Assembly: GCF_037975245.1 (NCBI RefSeq)
Contig: NC_092570.1
Location: 2,439,501 to 2,503,500 of the forward strand
DNA: 64,000 nt
Direction: 5' to 3'
Source: Apostichopus japonicus
Taxonomy: Eukaryota; Echinodermata; Holothuroidea; Aspidochirotida; Stichopodidae
In this document: piece by piece, positions 50,801 through 60,857 of the stretch
Numbering within the stretch: the first letter of the stretch is position 1
Layout of the letters: each line of letters opens with the position of its first letter
Translations under genes and position numbers: made by a program
Notes under the pieces: model-generated
Told to the model about the DNA's origin: nothing
Database searches by the model: none
The model's input: only the letters and a program-made list of their open reading frames with translations

Positions 50801-53800
50801 TGTACAAGTTACCTTTACATAGAGAAAATAGGTAAGTAACATTCTCAGAGTTCGATCTCAAGGGATCGATAGGATTCGTATAAGAACTTTAGCAACAACC
50901 TTAAAATCTTTTAGAACTGAACTTTGTGACGCAGACATGTGTTAAACTGTCATCCAAAGAGTTGATATCAACTGCTTTGATAACAAAATTACAGGATGCA
51001 AGAGGGCCGACAAGTGTTTTTAATGGAAATAAATATGAAAGTTTAATCCACAGAATTGATATCAGGTGTTTGGATAACCGATTGTGCAAGAAAAAATGAA
51101 GAGACAATGTTTTATTGCTTTGAGATGCTGAAATTGTTATTCAACGGGTCAATGCCAACTGTTGCCATTGACAACCGTGCATGAGAGACCAGGTTTGACA
51201 TGTCAAATATTTATCAATTTTTTGCCCCCCCCCCCCCCCGATAAAATGTGCCAATAAATGTCACAGATTTGAGGACTATCTGCTTGTCAACAAGTCACAT
51301 GAAATTAAAAGCCTGGGGTTATCTCTGTGACCTACACATTTATAAATAAAAGACATATTTATCATTTCTGCCATAAACAGCTTCAGTAACGGACCAACTG
51401 GCCGATTTAACGACATGCCCCATGATACCCTACTCACCATGAACGTGATGACACCAGAGAGCTGGCTGGTGGAGTCAGTCAGAACCATCTATGATTTGGA
51501 TAATATCAAACTAAGTGAGGTATGACTTTGTGAATGGATGATCTGAAAAGAATTTTCTGGTGGCCAAATTTAATTGCTGAAATTTTTCTGAATCTTTCTG
51601 CAAAATTCACATCCTCATAGCATTACGTATCATGAAGATTTTGAATTTTCCAATTTTTTTGTTAATTTGTAAAATGTATCTGGCAACACTAGAATGGATC
51701 ATTGCTGTCAAGGCAATTTGTTTTTCATTATAGCATTATGTACCATGAAGATTTTATTTTTTTTATTATTTTTTATTATTTTGTAAAATGCATCTGGCAA
51801 CACTAGAATGAATGATGCTGTCAAGGCATTTTGTTTTTCTTTATAGTTTGTCCATCATTTATAAACAGAAGTAAAGAATATATCTACATTGAGAGAGACA
51901 TTTTGATGGAATACTAAGCACAGAGAACTTTGACAGTTAAACATACATTCCAAATGTATCAGGTTTCAAGGCTACATCAACAAGAAGATTATGATAACCT
52001 TTTCGAAGCTTTTGAAGAGCAATTAACCTGATGATATCACACCTCTACTGTGATAAATATTTCTGGAGTAGTTGAAAGATTAGCCAGTTAAAACAGGTTA
52101 CATATAATCAACCATGTCTCGAGTTAGGGGCAAGCTATTGAGATGAGGTCTTCAACTAGCAGTGTGGAATAGTTTTCTCTTCAAAATAAGTTTCACATTG
52201 TTTGTTAACAGAAAATCCTTTTAAGGCACAGAAGTAGTGTTCATACGTTACATCGTTCTATCATGGAAGGTTTACATTGCTGCATCTCTTTTAATATGAG
52301 GAATTACCCTTTAAATGTCAGCTGCTCATCAGTCAAAGTGGCTGAAATACTTTAGTTTAGCACACAGGTCATTAGGTCGATTCCTTGAAGACAACAGAAA
52401 GTTTGCAAACAAAGGCTCTTTTCTGACCATAAAGTACAAATTTCAGTAAAATAAAAATATTTGATTTCATTGTTGAATGTGCTGTTGTTTATGTGAAGTG
52501 AAACAAATTTATTTTCATGGAGTTATTAAGATTTATAAAAGAATGAAACATCGTCAACCATTACCGATGAAAAGGTAAAAAGTAAGTGACTCATCACTGA
52601 CTTAACCTTAAAGGAGCTTTCCAGACATTTCTCACGATATCTCAACAAATAGGTAAGTGAATCGCTCACTCTTAAATAAGAACAGCTAAATCGTTAACCA
52701 CACAGATCTCTTACCATTACACAGGTCATTGCACATTCTGAGAACTACATTTTTAACTTTGTTTCATCTTTTTCTTTCACAGATTGACAACGGAATATTG
52801 GCAGAGTATGAACTGGAACATCTCCTGCTGGAGGGTCACTGCTTTGAACAGAACACCGGTCAGCCTCCTCGCGGACTCCAGTTCACCCTCGGCACCAAGT
52901 CTGATCCTGTACAAGTGGATACCATTGTCATGGCAAATCTGGTACGTCCACCTCCACATTTCACAGCCAAACTTTCTAAAATGGTTCTAATTTTGCAACT
53001 CAAAGTGATTTAAAGGAAGTACAGGTTATTGTATAGTAATAGTTGTGATAGTAGTAGAATATTGCGATAGTAGAGATGCCTTGTCGAGGGGAAAAGTTGA
53101 TTCTGTATTTTACTACTTGCCTTTTGTGGTCACTGAGACAGGCTAGGCTAGAGGAAGGGGGAGTGGAGGGGGGGGGATGGGAGAGTAGGCTTGGAGGAGG
53201 TGTCATTAGGATGTACTTCTCTTATTCACTAAAATTAATAGTCAATCTTGACCTGCAAATTCTCTTCTCACTCCATCCTGTTTCTTCATCTAGCTTGCTG
53301 GTTGACATTTGCTTTGGACTTTTGGGGAGACTTTATTATCCCCCCTACCCCTCCCCCCTTCTCCCCTGCAGTTATGTTATTGGTGTTTATAGTACATGTT
53401 TGTACCATTTTGAATTTTACACCTTTGTTATGGAATGGACTGATATTTCTTCTTCTCTTGTTTCTAGGGTTACTTCCAACTTAAGTCAAATCCTGGTGCT
53501 AATTTACTTCGACTTAGAGAGGGCAGGTCTTCAGAGATATATGAAATCTCAAGGTAAGGCAGTAGAAACAGTAATATTTTCTGTATGCACCCATGCAAGG
53601 TTTTAGGTACTTAAAAGACAATAGTTTCATTCATCTGAAGCATTGTTATATTAGTTGTTACATCTTTCAAACTATGAAAGGGTTTGAACATCTGGAACTT
53701 TGAGAGGTTTTTGTTTATTTGAATTTATGTAAGTTCATATCTTTGAAACTATGAAGGGGTTCATAAACTGTAACTTTGAAAGGGTTTCATGTCCTTGAAA

Positions 53801-56800
53801 CTGTACAAATAGTTTCATATCCTTGAAATTGCACAAGGGGTTTTGGAACCTTCAAACTGTAGAATGGGTTTTCATATCCATAAAATTGCACAAGGGGTTT
53901 TGGAACCTTCAAACTGTACAATGGGTTTTCATATCCATAAAACTGCTCAATGGGGTTTTGGATTCTTGAAACTGTACAATGGACTTTCATATCCATAAAA
54001 TTTGCTCAAGGGGTTTTGGATGCTTGAAACTGTATAAAGGGTTTCATATCCTTGAAACTGTATAAAGGGTTTCATATCCTTTTAACCATAAGGAGATTTT
54101 TACGTCTTGTTTCAGCTTCCATGGTATCGATTCACCGCCCGATTCTGAAGATACCATCGCTCTCATGGACAGCTTTAAAAGTAAAATAATCAGAGTAAAG
54201 GTAAGTCATATCACTCAATTCTCTGGGTGGGGAGAGGATCCAGTAGGATGGAAGAGGAAGGAGGAGGGGGTGGGGAGAGGGTCCAGTAGGATGGATGACA
54301 AAGGAGGGGGAGGGGTGGGGAGAGTCCAGTAGCATGGAAGAGGAAGGAGGGGGTGGGGTGCAGAGAGGGTCCAGTAGGATGGAAGAAGGAGCAGAGAGGG
54401 GGTGGGGAGAGGGTCCAGTAGGATGGAAGAGGAAGGGGGAGGTGTGGTGGGGAGGGTAGGGTAGGGTAGGGATTGAGAGTTCCGTTTATAATAAAGACTG
54501 GATGTAATTCAAGGCCGGCTCTCATTTCAGTTTTCAGATTCCTTTTTGCTACGTATTCTACTTTCTCCAACTTCTGGTATCCTCCCACCTTCCCATTACT
54601 TTGTTAGTTCTCATTCAAGACAAAGGGAGTTTGTAAATCAGTGGTTAAAGACTTTTAGTACCCTTTTCCTAACCTCATATTTTATTTACCTTTTCTCTAT
54701 GAAATAAATCTCAATAGGTATTTTAGAATGTATGCTTAAATAAGTTCTTCCTATTAGTGTAAGTACTCTCAGGTTATCAAGATGGTAAATCAAATGCTTC
54801 TTGCATCACTCAAAATAATTGCAAAGATTAAGACAATGCTAAAATTAAAGATGCTGTTGCTAATTTTTTTTAAAATCTTTTACATCATTGATTTATTTCA
54901 AAGGTGAACAAGAAGGAAGGGAGAGAAAGTGAATCATTGCTCAGCGCTCAAGAAGAAGAAGATAAGGAAAATGTAGAGGGCGGTATTTGGGATTCCTTAC
55001 AAAGGTTAGCGGCTAACTTTTCAAAATGACTGATATTCCAGAATGTCGCAAACTCAAATTTTCGTGACTGTAGATTTTGTACTTCAAGTAGTGTTTCATA
55101 GTTCCTGGTTTTCGACACTGTTAGATATAAATGCGATTATAAGTTGACCTTTCAGAAAAACTGAGAAAAATCATTTACTAGGAAGCCATTTGAGGTTTGT
55201 GCATGTTTATGATGTAATGCATGATGAAGGGATCCTTATTTAAATTACTTGTTATGTCATTTCTAAAATGAAATATGTTCCATTGTTTTCATTTCCGGTT
55301 AGTTCCTTTGCCAGTTTTACAGGTACAGGCGATAAGGGAACACTGTCACAGGTAGATGAAAAGGAAACCCTCAACATCTTCTCACTGGCCTCTGGACATC
55401 TTTATGAGAGATTGCTCAGGTACGTCCTCGGACTCTTCTCACAACGAGCAAAAGATTTGAAAATTATAATGTTACGATACTAACCCAAGGTTTTAATATT
55501 CTGTGTAAAAGAATTTCTATAGCTATTCTTGACAAGAAGTAGTTTACAATTTGTTAAAAATTTGTTAAAAATGGTGAGTGAATGAAGGTTTTACTTTTCC
55601 CATTTCTTTTCTTTCCTAAAGTATCGAAAAACAGGAAGGTTCTTTTAAGCACTGTGTCTTAAGTCAGATTCAGAATAGGCTGCATCATCATGTAGGCTGC
55701 AGCCAAGCTGCGTACAATGCAATATATTGTGCTGTGCAGTAGCACAGTAATCACTCCATCATCACAGTAGACCCTGCTGGACTGCCAAATTTATATCTAA
55801 GTAGTGTTTGCTTCTGATTCAGCCTTGCTGCAGGGGATTTTGTAGCTGATGCAGTTTTACTTTTTGGAACAGTGCCTAGAACAGATGTTTAATAAATGTG
55901 TTACTGTTTAAACTTAAATCCATCTTCATTTGGTTTGGTTTCACCTGCTACTGTTTATATAGATGTAAGTAGCCTAGCCTACTGTTTGTAGTGGATAATG
56001 TAATTACCCTAGCCTACTATTTGTAGTGGATGTTAGTAGCCTAGCCTACTCTTTGTAGTGGATGTAAGTAGCCTAGCCCCCTCTTTGTAGTGGATGTAAG
56101 TAGCCCAGCCTTCTGTTTGTAGTGGATAATGTAAGTAGCCTAGCCTACTGTTTGTAGTGGATAATGTTAGTAGCCTAGCCTACTGTTTGTAGTGGATGTA
56201 AGTAGCCTAGCCTACTGTTGTAGTGGATGTAGGAAGCCTAACCTACTGTTGGTAGTGGATGTAAGTAGCCTAGCCTACTATTTGTAGTGGATGTAAGTAG
56301 CCTAGCCTACTGTTTGTAGTGGATGTAATTAGCCAAGCCTACTGTTTGTAGTGGATAATATAAGTAGCCTAGACTACTGTTTATAGTGGATGGAAGTAGC
56401 CTAGCCTTCTTTGCATGTAAGAGTCAGGTTTATAGATTCCATATCATTAACTGCTTATTCTACCTACAAGCTAATTGAATGTTTGGAGAACCTCATGGAG
56501 TTCATTGAGGGCACAGCAATAGAAAACGTCAGTGGATCTAGTTAGCAGTGAAATAAAGTTATGAGACAAGTCCTTCGGGTGCAAGATACAGGGTTAACCT
56601 GGTGTGTCTATTAAAGTCATTCTGTTAAGAAGATCATAGTCACCTGACCATGTTTAAAAGTTCAATAAGTTCAAACATATGTTTCAGATGTTTTCATAGC
56701 TGTATACTTGTTTTATTTTATTTTTTCTCTGTTCTTCACTTCCTAGACTCATGATGTTATCAGTCCTTAAGAACACCCAGTCAAAAGTGAAATTCTGGTT

Positions 56801-59800
56801 TTTAAAAAATCACCTTTCCCCAACATTTAAGGTAAGTTTATTTAATATTGGTGTCCCAATTTGTGAATTTTTAATGGAAAGTAGCAAAAAAGACAATTCA
56901 TAAATATCAAACACTGCTATGCAAAATACCAACGCAAAATTATTTCCTGAAAAAGGATGATCTGAAAAATCTAAATCTGTGAAGAAAGATGATGATTGTG
57001 GTGACATATATATTTTAATGTTTTCCTTGACAGGAGTTTATACCATACATGGCCGAAGAGTATGGATTTGATTTTGAGTTAGTTCAATATAAATGGCCAA
57101 GATGGCTGAATCAACAAACCGAGAAGCAGAGAATTATATGGGCGTAAGTACTCCACCCTTTATAATCAAAGCGGCCAAGACATTCCCACCGAAATTAGCG
57201 TCCGTCCAGTGTGCTTAATTCCCTTCTACACCAGACAAATAGCCTCTCTATTTTGCCTTGTATTCCCAACCTCAATTCTGTACTGATTCAGACCACATTT
57301 TGTAGGATTTATCAGTCATCAGTCAAGGTGGTGATTATATTCTAATCTAACTTGAAATGAATATAGCCTTAAATATCTCAAGGTTAATAAAAAAAAGCTA
57401 TGTCAGACACAACAAGGACTTGAAAGACACAGCTTTTTTAATTTTTTTTTTTATGATTGTCATCTTTTAATGAGGATAGTCTTGCTCAGTGCAGAATCAC
57501 TGCTTTCCAGACATATGTAATATTTCATTATACACATAAGTCCTTGCAAAGGTTATCAAGAAGAGATTTTTTCTATGTTAGAGATGTAGCCTCCTTACTT
57601 GCAATATCTGCCATCCTAATAGTCAATTTTCATTTTTTTCTTGAAAGGTACAAGATACTTTTCCTAGATGTGCTGTTCCCGTTGAGCGTCAAGAAGATCA
57701 TTTTCGTAGATGCGGACCAGATTGTGAGAGCGGATCTGCAAGAGTTAGCTGATTTTGATCTAAAGGGCGCCCCCTATGGTTACACACCATTCTGCGACAG
57801 CAGGAAGGAAATGGACGGATTCCGTTTTTGGAAGTCAGGCTACTGGGCCAGCCATTTAGCAGGACGAAAGTATCATATTAGGTATGCAATGTGGAGATTA
57901 AAAGTCCCAAACCTTTCCCATCACCAATCATAGTTTCTTAAACAAACTATAATATTTTCTCCTCGTTTCTCTGCGTTATTTGCAATTTCACTCTTTTTTT
58001 TTTTGCTACCGAAAAATATATATCAGATAGAAGGTAATAGGAAGAAGGATTATAATTGTATAAGTAATTGGTATTAGAAATTTTCGCTAAATATGTTGAT
58101 CACTCCATGTGCAAGAAAAATACAGGTATCTTCAAAATCACACAGACACATTCAGTTACATGCATCTACAAGCCTACACTCTTACCAGCCAACCCACCTG
58201 TCCCTCCCTCCACCCACACACTCATCCACCCACCCACTCACCCACACAAACTCTTCGACCCATCCATAAGAAACAGAGGTCACATTTTTGTAATGCCTTT
58301 TCTGCTGTTATTTTACCGAAGAAACTGATAGCATGACCTAATTAAATTTCATTACCTGGTTAATCTAGGACCAAATCACCGTACCGTGATAGTTTCTGAC
58401 AAACGATGATATCTCAGTTGTCAGTCTAGTGTTTTTATTATGAACAAAGTGGACCTATATTAAAATCAAAAAGAAAAGTACAACAAAATTAAATAACAAA
58501 GACCTGGAAGTATGTTAATTATGGTTAAGAAAAAAATTAAAGAGAGAAAACAAGCCTAAAATGTGTATTATGGCTAAGCAACTTCATATTTTCTATTAAA
58601 CCATTAGTGATCTTTGCTTTATTATTATTATGATTATTATTTTTTTGGCAGTGCTTTATACGTAGTGGACTTGGTCAAGTTTAGAAAGATAGCTGCCGGG
58701 GACAGACTACGAGGCCAGTATCAATCTCTGAGCCAGGATCCGAATAGTTTATCCAATTTAGATCAAGATTTACCCAACAATATGATCCATCAAGTGGCTA
58801 TACGAAGCTTACCACAGGAGTGGCTGTGGTGCGAAACCTGGTGTAGCGACTCCGAACTAGCTAAGGCTAAAACAATAGATCTGGTAAGTGCATTAATTAT
58901 CGATGAGACACCATTTGTGACTGGCCAATGGCGAGACCACTGTCCACAGAGTTAAGTTTACACATTTTATGACCCAATTTTGATTACTTTTTGCAGTGTA
59001 CATTTTAGTAAAAACTACAACAGTTAAACATTTTTCTGTAAAAAATTGGAGCATGGACCACTTTTGATTATGAACAGCAAACTGACTGATTGGGAAAATA
59101 ATGAATGAAATGATGAGATGAATTTGAAAATAATACATATTTTGGTGTTTATGGTTGAAGACAAAGGTCAACTGAGGTCAAAGAGTAAAGTCATGAAGAA
59201 GATGAGATTCGTGGATTACCATCTTGTGATTAGGCGCAGCAAACTGACCGGCTGGGAAAATGAAGTGAAGTTTGAAGGAGCAAAGTATCTATTGTGAGAA
59301 AGGAAACATGAACCATTGACTTCAGGAATGCAAGTCCTCTTCTCAACCAACTGATCAATCCCAGCTTGGTGATAATCCCTATCAAATATTTCTTCCTTTG
59401 TAAATTCCTGCTCTTTCAAGTCAAAATGGCTTTCATTACTTCCAGAGAACAATTTAGTGTTCAAATTTTGCATAGTGATTTTGAAGGCAGTGAACAATTG
59501 TCTCCTATAAAATACTATGGGGTACTTGCGTACAAAAACCTGCCATGCATTTTTTGCAACTTGTGAATCAAATTTGCCCCTGGTTGCGTTGCGATACCGA
59601 TAATTATTATATATCATCATATATAAAGGTTGCTTTAAGAGAAGCATTGAGACATACTGCTAAACCAGTAGGAAGGCCTATGACTACCTTGCTTGGAAAA
59701 ATAAAGTCGCAGTGAAGGACGTTAACATTAACAATAACCCTTGCGCAAGATCGTGATATGTGGCGAAGGTTACTCAATGAGCACGTTGGATAGACGGGAC

Positions 59801-60857
59801 TCAACTTACTACTACTATCATAATTATTTATTTTTCATAGTGTAATAATCCATTAACGAAAGAACCAAAGCTACACGCCGCAGTCAGGATCCTTCCAGAA
59901 TGGACTGTGTATGATAATGAGATCAAGCAACTCCAGCAGAGAGTATTAAGGAAGCTTGAAGAGGAAGAAGATGAGGAGGATGATTTAAATCTTAATAAAG
60001 GTGAGCTAAATTAGATTGAAGAGTATTTGGTTGGTGTACCATTGCCAGATGCCTATTGAGGTATTTGACAAATAAATTGAAGACTTTATATGCACTCCTT
60101 CTTTGCTTTTTGGTATTATATTTTTTTTGGTGGAATAATAGAAACTAGAATACTGAAAAGTGACCTAGAAATTAAAATAAACTTGAAAGAATAGAGGAAT
60201 TATTGGTAGGTAATTGTGATTTAAATCTAATGGTTTCCAATATTTTCCCCTGTCCTTCAAAATGCCTCTTTTTAATTGCTGAGAAGTTTGAATATGTAGT
60301 AAGTGATCTATGCCTACAAAGCAAGTATGAGGTGATAAAAACAAGAAGTAAAATGTGGGCTTTTGAGGTTAATTCTTGACTTCACGTCGTTTTCTGTTCA
60401 ATGTGCTTCGTACTCCCGGAATAAATGAAATGAAGAGGGCAGATGGTAGGAAGATGGATTTCTTGCCCCCTTCTGGTCAGAGAAATGATGATACCACTAG
60501 AACTACCTAATAGTGGGTCGTTGATGGAATATTAAGAGCAAAAAATACATTTGAATTCAACTTACAGTCATGCTTGAACCTACGGAATCTGAGACACATT
60601 GTATTCCTAATTATTGCCCACCCAACCTTCTACCCCCCTCTCCCCCCCCCAAAAAAAAGAGAGAAAAGATTTGGACTGGTGTGCTGAGTTCAAACTCATC
60701 TGCTAACACTCTAGGGAGTTCATTTACACCTAACCATAACCTATCAGTGCACTTTTCTCGCCCTGTATCAGTTTTGATTTTGAATGCAAAAATATGGATG
60801 AAATTTATAGCTTGTTTTTCTCATTTTTCAGCTAAAGACGACCATGAAGAGTTATGA
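28927..60857 (+). CDS. UGGT1: UDP-glucose:glycoprotein glucosyltransferase, 36 coding exons
   Basis: ER-lumen folding sensor that transfers glucose from UDP-Glc to the high-mannose N-glycan of misfolded glycoproteins, sending them back to calnexin/calreticulin. I could place every exon with GT-AG sites and consistent phase. The CDS is 4644 nt, 1547 residues, against 1555 for human UGGT1. Order: signal peptide, thioredoxin-like modules (to about residue 900), beta-rich region, GT24 catalytic domain (about 1245-1520) with DAD at 1352-1354, acidic tail and C-terminal HEEL, a KDEL-type retrieval signal. The start at 28927 has a good context (AACAAAATGG) and splices after codon 7. Exons average 129 nt. 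Introns are mostly 0.3-2 kb, the longest being 3656 nt (37278-40933). No frameshift or stop interrupts the model. A UGGT1/UGGT2 distinction is not meaningful for an invertebrate copy. Confidence 0.97.
30484..43497 (+). CDS. UGGT1: UGGT exons 3-15: thioredoxin-like modules
   Basis: Exons: 30484-30614, 30911-31023, 32041-32221, 32869-33038, 33709-33809, 34865-35025, 35329-35420, 36178-36328, 37158-37277, 40934-41155, 42038-42178, 43107-43190, 43417-43497 (residues about 77-659). Landmarks conserved with human UGGT1 are [31 protein letters not shown] and GVPIAENE at the position of the human NGMPFERE loop. An acidic insert ([11 protein letters not shown]) in exon 6 is lineage-variable. Thioredoxin-like folds in this family are structural and lack a CxxC redox pair in most modules. 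Exon 9 is followed at once by the 25-bp splice-donor array. Confidence 0.93.
31417..31455 (-). ncRNA. Hammerhead-ribozyme-like motif of Penelope type (degraded)
   Basis: On the minus strand the order is GCCT, TTGAAGA, a perfect 6-bp stem GATCCT-GCT-AGGATC, GAAAC, GTC and AGGC. Stem I forms by GCCT pairing with AGGC. GAAACGTC is the minimal GAA plus AC/GU stem III plus C17 arrangement known from Penelope-like elements. The expected CUGAUGA is UUGAAGA here and one unpaired A precedes stem II, so self-cleavage is doubtful. It is antisense to UGGT in intron 4. Confidence 0.5.
35421..36012 (+). repeat. 25-bp minisatellite built on UGGT intron 9 donor
   Basis: Starts at the first intron base. The first unit is the true donor GTAAGTCACTGAGTGGATCG plus TTTGT. 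The next ~23 units begin GTGAGT, ATGAGT or a shortened GAGCC and repeat CACTGAGTGGATCGTTTGT. Higher-order blocks of three to five units recur, with GTTTGCGAGCC marking block ends. Confidence 0.95.
36394..36670 (+). mobile_element. tRNA-derived SINE in UGGT intron 10
   Basis: The head has an A-box-like TGGCATCAGAGG (36399) and a B box GGTGCGATCCC (36441), with TCTGGGAGGTTGTGGG between and CTGGCCAGCC after, all typical of tRNA-derived SINEs. The body runs on to about 36670 with TCGTGATTGCAAGGTGTAAA. Its sense strand matches UGGT. Confidence 0.65.
37980..38146. repeat. GTCA tetranucleotide microsatellite
   Basis: About 165 bp of CAGT/GTCA repeats with CAATCAG interruptions near 38044 and 38129, in UGGT intron 11. 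Confidence 0.97.
38303..39028. repeat. 726-bp tandem duplication, first copy
   Basis: Identical, as far as I compared, to 39029-39754, including the same 28-nt TA microsatellite and the same 75-codon open frame at a constant offset of 726. Its last 203 bp are the left end of the Kolobok-like element, so the duplication followed that insertion. Confidence 0.93.
39029..39754. repeat. 726-bp tandem duplication, second copy
   Basis: Head-to-tail with the first copy. The join reads GCGTATTT then TCTCAAAAG, where the two boundary sequences share only a few T/C bases. The open frame 39193-39420 inside has no recognised protein similarity. Confidence 0.93.
40070..40469 (+). pseudogene. P2X7-C-terminal-like (ballast) domain remnant
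   Basis: From ATG 40070 the frame reads [20 protein letters not shown]. After a shift near 40140-40150 another frame reads [20 protein letters not shown], then [28 protein letters not shown] and NRY. The WCxCxxC...CC spacing and the later C-Leu-x-Pro block match the cysteine-rich P2X7 intracellular C-terminal domain, widely found in invertebrate and transposon-linked proteins. A frameshift is needed. A splice-donor-like CAG/GTACTG ends it at 40469. Confidence 0.6.
40481..40605 (-). pseudogene. THAP zinc-finger first exon (fragment)
   Basis: The minus strand from ATG 40605 reads [17 protein letters not shown], then [20 protein letters not shown]. CxxxxC, the following basic/aromatic YFVIPD and the PEKxELSLR step match the first half of a THAP (C2CH) domain. 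It stops at a donor CTGAG/GTGTAC, where THAP genes often carry an intron before the W-x-H-N block. The second half (CxxH) is not found nearby. THAP domains supply DNA binding in P-element- and Kolobok-type transposases. Confidence 0.65.
43590..44440. repeat. 30/60-bp minisatellite in UGGT intron 15
   Basis: Alternating 30-bp subunits ACCATACCACAGGATAATAC... and ACCATACCATATGATACTAC... form a 60-bp higher-order unit, clearest from 43900 to 44330 and fraying at both ends. Encoded repeats in any frame are artefacts. Confidence 0.9.
44489..49081 (+). CDS. UGGT1: UGGT exons 16-22: last thioredoxin-like module region
   Basis: Exons: 44489-44615, 45334-45432, 45858-45952, 46310-46513, 46666-46797, 48046-48147, 48945-49081 (residues about 660-958). 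Conserved blocks include [46 protein letters not shown] and [12 protein letters not shown], which track human UGGT1 closely. Exons 19 and 20 follow the human order (GGMDFSLFKEVFE is [12 protein letters not shown] here). Confidence 0.93.
46855..46985. repeat. Tandem pair of ~66-bp units in UGGT intron 20
   Basis: ACATTAGTCGTTTAGTGTGG...TTTTCCATGT occurs twice back to back, just after exon 20. Confidence 0.7.
47030..47600. repeat. 60-bp minisatellite in UGGT intron 20
   Basis: About nine copies of a unit with TGCTGTTCTAGTTTGGTTTT, CTGTAAGAATACTGCAA and TTGGGTATAATATGCC. Spacing of TTCTAGTTTG is exactly 60 bp at 47171, 47231 and 47291. Many units contain GTAAGAAT, which resembles a 5' splice site on the UGGT strand. 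Confidence 0.9.
48691..48746. repeat. Near-perfect inverted repeat (long hairpin)
   Basis: TTTCC, a T run and GAAGAATTGTG, then a 4-nt AAGA loop, then CACAATTCTTC, an A run and GGAAA. Arms are about 25 nt with a single length difference in the T/A run. It lies in UGGT intron 21. Confidence 0.85.
49445..55419 (+). CDS. UGGT1: UGGT exons 23-30: beta-sandwich region up to GT24
   Basis: Exons: 49445-49630, 50580-50630, 51381-51519, 52783-52941, 53468-53553, 54116-54200, 54904-55004, 55303-55419 (residues about 958-1266). Conserved blocks are [77 protein letters not shown] and SKIIRVK. The 101-nt exon 29 is Glu/Lys-rich, like the variable linker before the catalytic domain in other UGGTs. Exon 24 is only 51 nt and its junction is copied twice in the next intron. 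Confidence 0.93.
49925..50370. repeat. G-rich minisatellite in UGGT intron 23
   Basis: About 13 variable units of 27-46 bp built on GGGTAGGGATGTAGCATG and GAGAGAGGGGG. The UGGT sense strand is the G-rich one. Pro/His/Ser-rich frames on the other strand are artefacts. Confidence 0.9.
50605..50845 (+). repeat. Exon 24 junction with two degenerate copies
   Basis: The true junction ATTACCTTTAGAGTCGATAA-TAG/GTAAGTTA (50608-50638) is echoed at 50752-50784 (GTTACCTTCAGAATTTTATC-G/GTAAGTTAC) and 50808-50840 (GTTACCTTTACATAGAGAAA-ATAG/GTAAGTAAC). Both copies keep a strong donor. Confidence 0.65.
51618..51846. repeat. ~110-bp direct tandem duplication in UGGT intron 25
   Basis: ATAGCATTACGTATCATGAA...TCTGGCAACACTAGAATG...GCTGTCAAGGCA occurs twice with about 10 percent divergence and a length change in the T-rich middle. 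Confidence 0.85.
53660..54095. repeat. ~28/57-bp minisatellite in UGGT intron 27
   Basis: Units of GGGTTTCATATCCTTGAAAC-TGTACAA alternating with GGGGTTTTGGAACCTTCAAACTG. It ends about 20 bp before exon 28, so it may crowd the branch point region. Confidence 0.88.
54222..54450. repeat. ~45-bp G-rich minisatellite in UGGT intron 28
   Basis: About five copies of GTGGGGAGAGGGTCCAGTAG-GATGGAAGAGGAAGG. It starts about 20 bp after exon 28. Confidence 0.88.
55303..60857 (+). CDS. UGGT1: UGGT exons 30-36: GT24 catalytic domain and HEEL tail
   Basis: Exons: 55303-55419, 56747-56831, 57034-57143, 57648-57881, 58652-58883, 59841-60000, 60832-60857. Exon 30 opens the domain with [17 protein letters not shown]. 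Exon 33 holds [16 protein letters not shown] with the metal-binding DAD, then [18 protein letters not shown] and [16 protein letters not shown]. Exon 34 holds the [19 protein letters not shown] segment and EWLWCETWC. Exon 36 encodes only AKDDHEEL and stops at TGA 60855-60857. GT24 is a retaining family that uses a divalent cation. All catalytic landmarks I know are intact, so the enzyme should be active. Confidence 0.96.
55960..56410 (+). repeat. 32-bp minisatellite with GTAAGT in most units, UGGT intron 30
   Basis: About 13-14 copies of TAGTGGATGTAAGTAGCCTA-GCCTACTGTTTG. Most units carry GATGTAAGT, a near-consensus 5' splice site on the transcribed strand. Confidence 0.92.

Noticed and set aside
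52300-52625. MITE bounded by CCTTTAA and TTAAAGG
   Set aside because: The motifs point outward, the wrong orientation for element ends, and no inverted termini match.
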